A DNA stretch of 11,124 nucleotides from Euryarchaeota archaeon UBA220 (GTDB lineage Archaea; Thermoplasmatota; Poseidoniia; Poseidoniales; Thalassarchaeaceae), in contig DAON01000008.1 of assembly GCA_002501885.1 (NCBI GenBank), positions 1-11,124 of the forward strand, in the 5' to 3' direction. The notes under the pieces are model-generated. The model was not told where the DNA came from, made no database searches, and saw only the letters and a list, made by a program, of their open reading frames with translations. The position numbers and the translations under genes are program-made. Below are positions 6,316 to 11,124 of the stretch, piece after piece. Position 1 is the first letter of the stretch. Every line of letters begins with the position of its first letter.

Positions 6316-7371
6316 ATGGCAGTGATTCATTGCTTGGGAACTGGATTGGTTGGTTCTTGGGTTGCTAAGAGGCTTGCAGCAGTTGGACATGAGGTTCACG
6401 CTTACGATATTCATCCTCATCGAGTCCTAGGAATCGACGGGATTACTGCTCATCATTGTGATGTGATTGAAGAGATTGTTCATTTGCATGAAAATGGGCC
6501 TGTTGATATGGTGGTGAACATGCTCCCAGGAGACATAGGACATGTGGCTACAACTAATCTAGCCGAGGATGGGTATCGAGTTGTGGACCTTAGTTTCAGT
6601 AAGTTCACCCCAGATAGGGATGATGAAAAGGCTCGAGACTATGGTTCAACAATCCTATGGGATGTTGGAATCGCTCCCGGATTATCGAATATGTTGCTAG
6701 CAGTTGCCGACAGAAGAATTGGCCCGTTGGCGAAAGCGGAAGTTTGGGTCGGAGGAAATCCAACCGGCCCAATAGGTGAATGGAAGTATATGGCCCCATT
6801 CTCTCCAATTGATGTGATTGCAGAATACACTAGGCCTGCTAGAGTTATTCGAGAAGGCGAGGAAGTGATTCTTCCAGCTTTGAGTGAACGACATATGGTC
6901 GATACCGGAGAGCATGGAGAGATGGAGGCGTTTTTGACCGACGGGTTGCGCTCAGTATTGAAATCAATTCCAGCAGTTGATATGTCCGAGTATACAGTTC
7001 GTTGGCCGGGCCATATTCAGAAGTTCATCGATAACAGAGATTCGGGACAATTAGATGAGAATGAACTGATTGGACATTGGTCGTACAATCATAAGATTCC
7101 CGAATTCACATGGATGAGGGTCAGAGTGGAAGGAAGAGATGGTGAAATTCTCGAATGGGAAGTTGAAGATCACGGAGGAGATGATGGTCATTCAATGGCT
7201 AGAGCTACTGGCATGGTCACTGCTTGCTGTGTTGAAGCGTGGTTGGAAGATCCACAAATGCTGCCTGTTGGAGTTCATGCACCCGAAGCATTAGGTGATG
7301 ATGTGATAGCGAAAATCGTTGCAACAATGAGGGCAGATAGAGTTCGAATCGAAGGTCCAGAAATCAGTTGA
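6316..7371 (+). CDS. Saccharopine dehydrogenase-family oxidoreductase
   Basis: A 351-residue cytosolic NAD(P)-dependent enzyme. The N-terminal Rossmann fold starts at once with GTGLVG (8-13, GxGxxG). The second strand ends in YDIHP with Asp31, which usually favours NAD over NADP. Residues 116-125 (DVGIAPGLSN) and GGNP (146-149) are the linker signatures of the saccharopine dehydrogenase / lysine 6-dehydrogenase-like group. The catalytic/dimerisation domain extends from about 125 to 320, with a PFSPIDVIAEYTRPA stretch. Known members act on saccharopine, lysine, carboxynorspermidine or related amino-dicarboxylates. The substrate here cannot be told from sequence, and no neighbouring lysine or polyamine genes help. 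The start is well supported by GAGGA (6308-6312). The TGA stop directly abuts the stop of the convergent gene. Confidence 0.88.
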   Translation: MAVIHCLGTGLVGSWVAKRLAAVGHEVHAYDIHPHRVLGIDGITAHHCDVIEEIVHLHENGPVDMVVNMLPGDIGHVATTNLAEDGYRVVDLSFSKFTPDRDDEKARDYGSTILWDVGIAPGLSNMLLAVADRRIGPLAKAEVWVGGNPTGPIGEWKYMAPFSPIDVIAEYTRPARVIREGEEVILPALSERHMVDTGEHGEMEAFLTDGLRSVLKSIPAVDMSEYTVRWPGHIQKFIDNRDSGQLDENELIGHWSYNHKIPEFTWMRVRVEGRDGEILEWEVEDHGGDDGHSMARATGMVTACCVEAWLEDPQMLPVGVHAPEALGDDVIAKIVATMRADRVRIEGPEIS

Positions 7372-8472
7372 TTACTGAGATTCGACATCCTTCCTGATGA
7401 GATATCTGATTGTCATAGGAGTTGCAATCAGTATCACTAGAGCTAGGGCCGGCAAGAATAGGCTCTTTTCGATTCCAGCCGGCCGTTCTATCAACCATGT
7501 GAAAACGAGTTCTGAATTGACGAAATCCGTTGTCCATTGGAATAGATTAGTTGTATGGTGGCCGACAATTGTTACTGCGTGGTGGTGATTGTTGAAGGTA
7601 GTCAAAGGAGTACTATGTAGATTATCGGGTTCGCTTTCTAATTGAATTGTTAGAGTCGTCCCGGGGGCTTGGGTGAGTAATATCCCTCCTTCGACCTGTC
7701 TCCAGCCAATCTCAAGTTTCCTGACTTCAGATGAAAACATAGGGTGCTGCTCGCCGAACGAGTCGAAAACGCCCGAAACTTCTGCGTCGAATTGTAGCAA
7801 TGTTGAACCTGGTACTGACCAAGTGCTAGTTGGCTGAGAAGTGGAAGTTATTTGGGTCCCATCGAATACTACTGATGTCGATTGCCCTGCTAATCTGTGT
7901 AGATTCCACTCGCCCCAGGTTGTAAACCAGTATGGTTGGCCCTCCAACCAAGAAATCGCATCCTTATCCTCTCGTACTCTAAGATCATCTATCCTAGCCC
8001 TCCAGTAGATGCTAACGAGAGTATCTTCCTCAGCAGATTCAATCAGAGAGGTATTGGCTACTCCCTTTTCCATACTAGTTGTAGTCTGCGGGGCTAGAAT
8101 AAGGCCATTTGAGGGAATTTGACTGAATTTACCGCCTACAATCATGAAATCAGAAGATGCTAATTGATCCGCTGTGGAATTATCCAGAATCTGTCCTGGA
8201 ATACCAAAAGAAATCGGTGCAATACCCCATCTTGAAGCGTTTGTCATCTGCATCAAATAATCCTTACAGGCATCGATGACCCAGTTCTCAACGGTTGTAG
8301 ATATGCCTTCGTAGCCATGACATCCGAACTCGTCGCCGTTTTCCAGTCTCTCTGGTCCGATTATGTTCTCCAGCCAGGTATCATCAGACCACTCTCCTGC
8401 CACTGTTGGGGCTGTGATGGAAGTAAGTAGTACTGCAAGCATCAAAGTCGCACGAAACGACCTGATGTCCAT
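7372..8472 (-). CDS. Predicted secreted, C-terminally membrane-anchored protein of unknown function
   Basis: A 366-residue protein I cannot assign to a family. From the chosen ATG (8470-8472) it begins MDIRSFRATLMLAVLLTSITAPTVAG, a typical signal peptide with probable cleavage after residue 26. The bulk (about 27-335) looks extracellular: many Ser, Thr, Trp, Asn and Gly, and strand-rich. Two cysteines (Cys51 and Cys69) near the N-terminus could pair. A single hydrophobic helix (about 339-358) precedes a short basic end (RYLIRKDVESQ), giving a type I anchor with the tail inside. A TTG 17 codons further upstream (8523) would spoil the signal peptide, so the ATG is preferred. No strong Shine-Dalgarno sequence is seen. 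The gene converges with the dehydrogenase gene at zero distance and diverges from the acyltransferase gene. Confidence 0.8.
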   Translation of the reverse strand: MDIRSFRATLMLAVLLTSITAPTVAGEWSDDTWLENIIGPERLENGDEFGCHGYEGISTTVENWVIDACKDYLMQMTNASRWGIAPISFGIPGQILDNSTADQLASSDFMIVGGKFSQIPSNGLILAPQTTTSMEKGVANTSLIESAEEDTLVSIYWRARIDDLRVREDKDAISWLEGQPYWFTTWGEWNLHRLAGQSTSVVFDGTQITSTSQPTSTWSVPGSTLLQFDAEVSGVFDSFGEQHPMFSSEVRKLEIGWRQVEGGILLTQAPGTTLTIQLESEPDNLHSTPLTTFNNHHHAVTIVGHHTTNLFQWTTDFVNSELVFTWLIERPAGIEKSLFLPALALVILIATPMTIRYLIRKDVESQ

Positions 8473-8549
8473 GCAAGGGGGCAATGGTATGCAGACATAA
8501 ACTGCTGCTTCCGAGTAATACAATAAGCATCCTTGAAGCCGACAGTAAT

Positions 8550-9311
8550 GTGAGCCAACTTAGTCAAGAGTCCATAGATTCGCTAAGTGATGCAGTAAAT
8601 CTACAGGGGACTGGTGCTCGATTCCGTTCTCCACCACTATACCAACTGGTAATTGCTGCTCTGGCAACTTCGATTCGCAGTTTTACTGATGTCAGATTTC
8701 ATGGCCTTTCTAGAATCCCCAGAAAAGGTCCGGTAATTGTGGTTAGTAACCACATTTCGAATCTTGATCCAATTTTTATGGTTCAAGCAGCAAGGCGTCC
8801 AATCCACTTCCTGTCAAAGAAAGAGAACTTTGAGAGTCCTCTAAAGCGATTTGTAATGACTAGTACCGGTCAGATTGAGACATACAGAGAAGCTGGTGCC
8901 AGAGATGCATTAGCTAGAGCAGTAGATGTTCTAGATGCAGGCCTTGCATTGGGCATTTATCCTGAAGGAACTAGGAGTCGTAGGCGTGAACCCCCATACC
9001 TGCAAGAAGGTAAGACAGGGATTGCTAGGCTTGCAGCTCGCTTTCCGAATGTTCCAGTCGTGACGATGGTAATGATTGGAACACAGAACATGATGAAACC
9101 CGGGAGCAAGATGATTCGACTATGGGAGCGGATCGAAGTCAAGATAGATGAGCCAATTACTTTCGCTGAATGGGCTTCTTCTAAACAAGGAGGTGGCTTG
9201 ACTGATGACGATGCCACAAGATACCCAATGTCCGAAGAAGAGATGGGTGGGCTGTACCGTAGATTTACCAATCAATTAATCGAGACTATGCGCCTAATGG
9301 GTGCGCCCTAG
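8550..9311 (+). CDS. PlsC-like 1-acylglycerol-3-phosphate acyltransferase family protein
   Basis: A membrane-associated acyltransferase of the PlsC/LPLAT family. Such enzymes transfer a fatty acyl group from acyl-CoA or acyl-ACP to lysophosphatidate or a similar acceptor. Counting from the GTG at 8550 (253 residues), motif I is NHISNLD with His68 and Asp73 (the catalytic HxxxxD). Motif II is around TGQIETYR (106-113), and motif III is YPEGTRSR (137-144). A P-V-V/T stretch near 169-172 fits motif IV. A hydrophobic segment (about 30-42) could bind the membrane. An in-frame ATG at 8484 would add 22 residues but leave only 11 bp to the divergent gene, so the GTG is preferred with moderate confidence. 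It heads a possible run with thyA, 53 bp downstream. Archaeal membranes are normally ether-linked, so the substrate is uncertain. Confidence 0.88.
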   Translation: MSQLSQESIDSLSDAVNLQGTGARFRSPPLYQLVIAALATSIRSFTDVRFHGLSRIPRKGPVIVVSNHISNLDPIFMVQAARRPIHFLSKKENFESPLKRFVMTSTGQIETYREAGARDALARAVDVLDAGLALGIYPEGTRSRRREPPYLQEGKTGIARLAARFPNVPVVTMVMIGTQNMMKPGSKMIRLWERIEVKIDEPITFAEWASSKQGGGLTDDDATRYPMSEEEMGGLYRRFTNQLIETMRLMGAP

Positions 9312-9364
9312 TGGAACACTAGCCGCATCCTTGATGGACTACCGGCACATAGCACGGTAAGCCT

Positions 9365-10159
9365 ATGCAGCAGTATCTTGATTTCCTACGACGAATTCTC
9401 GCTGAAGGCGAGCAAAAAGAAGACCGTACTGGAACAGGTACAATCTCTGTTTTCGGGCATCAAATGAGATTTAATTTGTCTAATGGATTTCCCGCTGTGA
9501 CGACTAAAAAAGTACACTGGCCGTCCGTTATTCACGAGTTACTCTGGTTCTTGTCGGGCGACACTAATGTCAGTTACTTGCAGGAAAATAATGTTAGAAT
9601 CTGGAACGAATGGGCTGATGAGGATGGCAATCTAGGTCCAGTTTACGGAAAGCAATGGAGAAAATGGGAGGCCGATGACGGCACAGTCATCGACCAGATT
9701 GAGAATGCTATTGAATTAATCAAGAATAATCCAAACAGTCGACGAATCATCGTCTCGGCTTGGAATGTAGGCGAGCTTGATGAGATGGCCCTGATGCCGT
9801 GTCATGCCTTCTTCCAATTCTATGTCAACGATGGTAGATTGTCATGCCAACTCTATCAGAGAAGTGCTGATGCATTCCTAGGAGTCCCTTTCAATATCTC
9901 ATCATACAGCCTTCTGACTTGCATGATGGCTCAAGTTTGTGATCTCGAGCCGGGAGAATTTGTATGGACAGGAGGTGATTGTCACCTGTATCTTAACCAC
10001 CTCAATCAAGCTCGTGAACAGATTGCTCGCGTACCACTTGAATTACCTATTCTGAGGCTCGACCCTGATGTCAAGTCTATTGATGATTTTAGCTTCGAAA
10101 GCATCGAGATAATGAACTATAATCACCATCCACACATTCCTGCTCCAATATCAATATGA
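9365..10159 (+). CDS. thyA: Thymidylate synthase, bacterial ThyA type
   Basis: Methylates dUMP to dTMP using 5,10-methylene-tetrahydrofolate as both carbon donor and reductant, releasing dihydrofolate. It has 264 residues, exactly the Escherichia coli ThyA length, and the key residues fall in the same register. These are Arg21 in EDRTGTGT, the nucleophile Cys146 in MPCHAFFQ, the RRI pair at 126-127, QRSAD (165-169), Asn177 in PFNISSY, and His207/Tyr209 in GDCHLYLNH. The C-terminus (HIPAPISI) matches the closing segment of ThyA. The ATG at 9365 is preceded only by a weak GGTAAG. Its TGA stop is embedded in the folA ribosome site, so thyA and folA are surely co-transcribed. The close match to the bacterial form suggests horizontal acquisition in the past, which is an inference. 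Confidence 0.98.
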   Translation: MQQYLDFLRRILAEGEQKEDRTGTGTISVFGHQMRFNLSNGFPAVTTKKVHWPSVIHELLWFLSGDTNVSYLQENNVRIWNEWADEDGNLGPVYGKQWRKWEADDGTVIDQIENAIELIKNNPNSRRIIVSAWNVGELDEMALMPCHAFFQFYVNDGRLSCQLYQRSADAFLGVPFNISSYSLLTCMMAQVCDLEPGEFVWTGGDCHLYLNHLNQAREQIARVPLELPILRLDPDVKSIDDFSFESIEIMNYNHHPHIPAPISI

Positions 10160-10164
10160 GGTGA
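10158..10164 (+). promoter_or_regulatory. Shine-Dalgarno of folA overlapping the thyA stop
   Basis: GAGGTGA begins inside the thyA stop codon TGA (10157-10159) and ends four bases before the folA ATG at 10169. It is the same core and spacing as at psmB. It fixes the folA start at 10169 rather than the TTG at 10166 and points to translational coupling. Confidence 0.75.
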
Positions 10165-10168
10165 TTTG

Positions 10169-10678
10169 ATGAAGGTGGCAATGATTGTAGCAATGGATGA
10201 AGATGGTTTCATTGGTAGAGGAAACGATCTTCCATGGAAGTTATCGAGCGATATGGCACGCTTCAAGGAGTTGACAGAAGCAGATGGATTCAACTCGGTA
10301 ATCATGGGGAGGAAGACTTGGGACTCTCTGCCGGATTCTTACAGGCCTCTTCCTGAGAGAGTTAACATCGTGATGTCGCGTGATACAGATTGGCAGGCAG
10401 ATGGTGCCGAGACCGCCTTGTATGTCGGCCGGGCAATCGAGTTGGCTTATGCGGAAGGTAGTGATGAGTGCTGGATTATTGGGGGAGCGCAGGTCTATGA
10501 GATGTTCTTGGAAAGAGTTGAAGAAATTCATGTGACAACTGTTCACACTTCAGGTAGTGGAGAAGTTAAGTTCCCAGAATGGGATAGAGCCGGTTGGACT
10601 GAGAATATAGTTGAGAGAGTAGAATCTGACGAAAAGAATGAACATGATTCTACATATTCGGTCTGGACTCGTGGATGA
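10169..10678 (+). CDS. folA: Dihydrofolate reductase
   Basis: Reduces dihydrofolate to tetrahydrofolate with NADPH, regenerating the cofactor oxidised by the ThyA encoded just upstream. It has 169 residues, close to the usual 160-170. The order is MKVAMIVAMDEDGFIG (1-16), then LPWKLSSDM (21-29) with the substrate-binding acidic residue at Asp28. The NADPH-binding VIMGRKTWDSLP (44-55) follows, then WIIGGAQVY (102-110) with the conserved GG pair, and a C-terminal strand region ending in SVWTRG. All expected DHFR signatures are present. The ATG is supported by GAGGTGA four bases upstream. The DoxX-like gene begins one base after its stop, so a three-gene unit is likely. Confidence 0.97.
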   Translation: MKVAMIVAMDEDGFIGRGNDLPWKLSSDMARFKELTEADGFNSVIMGRKTWDSLPDSYRPLPERVNIVMSRDTDWQADGAETALYVGRAIELAYAEGSDECWIIGGAQVYEMFLERVEEIHVTTVHTSGSGEVKFPEWDRAGWTENIVERVESDEKNEHDSTYSVWTRG

Positions 10679-10679
10679 T

Positions 10680-11102
10680 ATGTTTCTGCGTGGTCTATTT
10701 GCAATAGCGGGTGGGCTATTCTTCACATACGCGGGGATACTTCACTTCACCGATACAAGTTGGTTTGAGCCGATTGTACCTCCAATTCTTGGTTCTGCTA
10801 CATTCTGGGTACTGGCTAGCGGGGTCGTTGAGATTGCAGTCGGAATCAGTTTGATTCTACCTAAGACCAGGAAACTTGGAGGATACTCTAGTGCCGCACT
10901 TCTCGTGGCATTATACCCTGCTAATCTGTACATGTGGATATATGATGTAGAGCTCGGAGATGGTGCATCGCTCTCTCCAACGGGCCATATTGTCAGACTA
11001 TTTGCTCAGATAGCAGGGATTATGATTAGCCTATGGATTGCAGAATGGAAGTTTGGCGAAAGACCTAATCTCAGCGATTTGTTTGTTACTAGTGAATCAT
11101 AG
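10680..11102 (+). CDS. DoxX-like four-helix membrane protein (COG4270-like)
   Basis: A 140-residue integral membrane protein with four predicted helices at about 4-23, 40-60, 67-88 and 104-123. Motifs typical of the DoxX-like COG4270 group are visible: GILHF (19-23), FEPIVPP (29-35), SGVVEIAVG (47-55), PKTRKLGG (61-68) and ALYPANLYM (77-85). The function of this group is not settled. DoxX itself was named as a quinol oxidase subunit, but most relatives are only annotated as membrane proteins linked to redox or stress. The ATG at 10680 begins one base after the folA stop. An in-frame ATG at 10638 would overlap folA by 41 bases and add a polar leader ahead of the first helix, so it is less likely. 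Confidence 0.88.
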   Translation: MFLRGLFAIAGGLFFTYAGILHFTDTSWFEPIVPPILGSATFWVLASGVVEIAVGISLILPKTRKLGGYSSAALLVALYPANLYMWIYDVELGDGASLSPTGHIVRLFAQIAGIMISLWIAEWKFGERPNLSDLFVTSES

Positions 11103-11110
11103 GGTAGCGA

Positions 11111-11124
11111 ATGAAAGGGCCCAC
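11111..11124 (+). CDS. Possible start of a further gene, cut by the window edge
   Basis: An ATG at 11111 follows the DoxX-like stop by eight bases, with AGGG (11101-11104) six bases ahead of it. Only four full codons (Met-Lys-Gly-Pro) are visible, so nothing can be said about the product. The call rests on the close spacing seen in the preceding operon genes. Confidence 0.25.

Noticed and set aside
8473..8549. An ATG at 8484 as the start of the acyltransferase gene, with AAGGGGG just ahead of it.
   Set aside because: The purine run is only two bases from the ATG, and this start would leave 11 bp to the divergent gene. The GTG at 8550 gives a more usual spacer. This remains a judgement call.
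1..11124. The eight bases GTGGGCCC near the left edge (3-10) are the reverse complement of the last eight bases (GGGCCCAC, 11117-11124).
   Set aside because: The left copy is part of the tRNA acceptor stem, and the shared core GGGCCC is itself a palindrome that occurs elsewhere (for example 73-78 and 2638-2643). It is probably chance at the window edges.
1..11124. CRISPR arrays, insertion sequences, prophage, toxin-antitoxin or other defence genes.
   Set aside because: No regularly spaced repeats, transposase motifs, terminal inverted repeats or defence-type domains were seen on either strand.

Overview
The window looks like a piece of an archaeal chromosome, most likely from the phylum Thermoplasmatota and possibly the marine group II/III (Poseidoniales-like) lineage. 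The archaeal markers are clear. They are a KH/beta-CASP transcription-termination nuclease (FttA/aCPSF1), a proteasome beta subunit with a short propeptide, an archaeal-type tryptophanyl-tRNA synthetase, a single-domain ZPR1 protein and a SepF-like division protein. The lineage below archaea is an inference from gene content (bacterial-type ThyA/DHFR and a PlsC acyltransferase in an archaeon, dense packing) and was not tested by phylogeny.

Layout, left to right. A tRNA-Pro(UGG) gene and a zinc-ribbon/winged-helix-like protein lie on the minus strand. A 233-bp divergent spacer with several copies of a CAAGATT-type motif precedes a small two-segment membrane protein on the plus strand. Next on the minus strand is psmB followed by fttA, a pairing also seen in other euryarchaea. 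Reading away from psmB is a plus-strand sepF-zpr1 pair, then minus-strand trpS, then a plus-strand saccharopine-dehydrogenase-family oxidoreductase. A minus-strand secreted or membrane-anchored protein of unknown function follows. The right end is a plus-strand run of acyltransferase (plsC-like), thyA, folA and a DoxX-like membrane protein, with the possible first codons of another gene at the edge.

Most of the genes are housekeeping: protein turnover, transcription termination, translation, cell division, and dTMP/folate synthesis. thyA and folA form a functional pair, because ThyA oxidises methylene-tetrahydrofolate to dihydrofolate and DHFR reduces it back. The gene order is compact. All three convergent junctions have a gap of zero or a short overlap, and two plus-strand gene pairs have a Shine-Dalgarno sequence built over the upstream stop codon.

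I found no CRISPR array, insertion sequence, prophage or obvious defence system, and I do not think the window holds a dramatic new system. The points most worth following are the zero-gap convergent junctions beside the termination-factor gene, the clustered motif in the 554-786 spacer, the SepF homologue with no visible membrane-targeting helix, the bacterial-type lipid and thymidylate genes, and the unrecognised anchored exoprotein. No gene-free stretch exceeds 300 bases.
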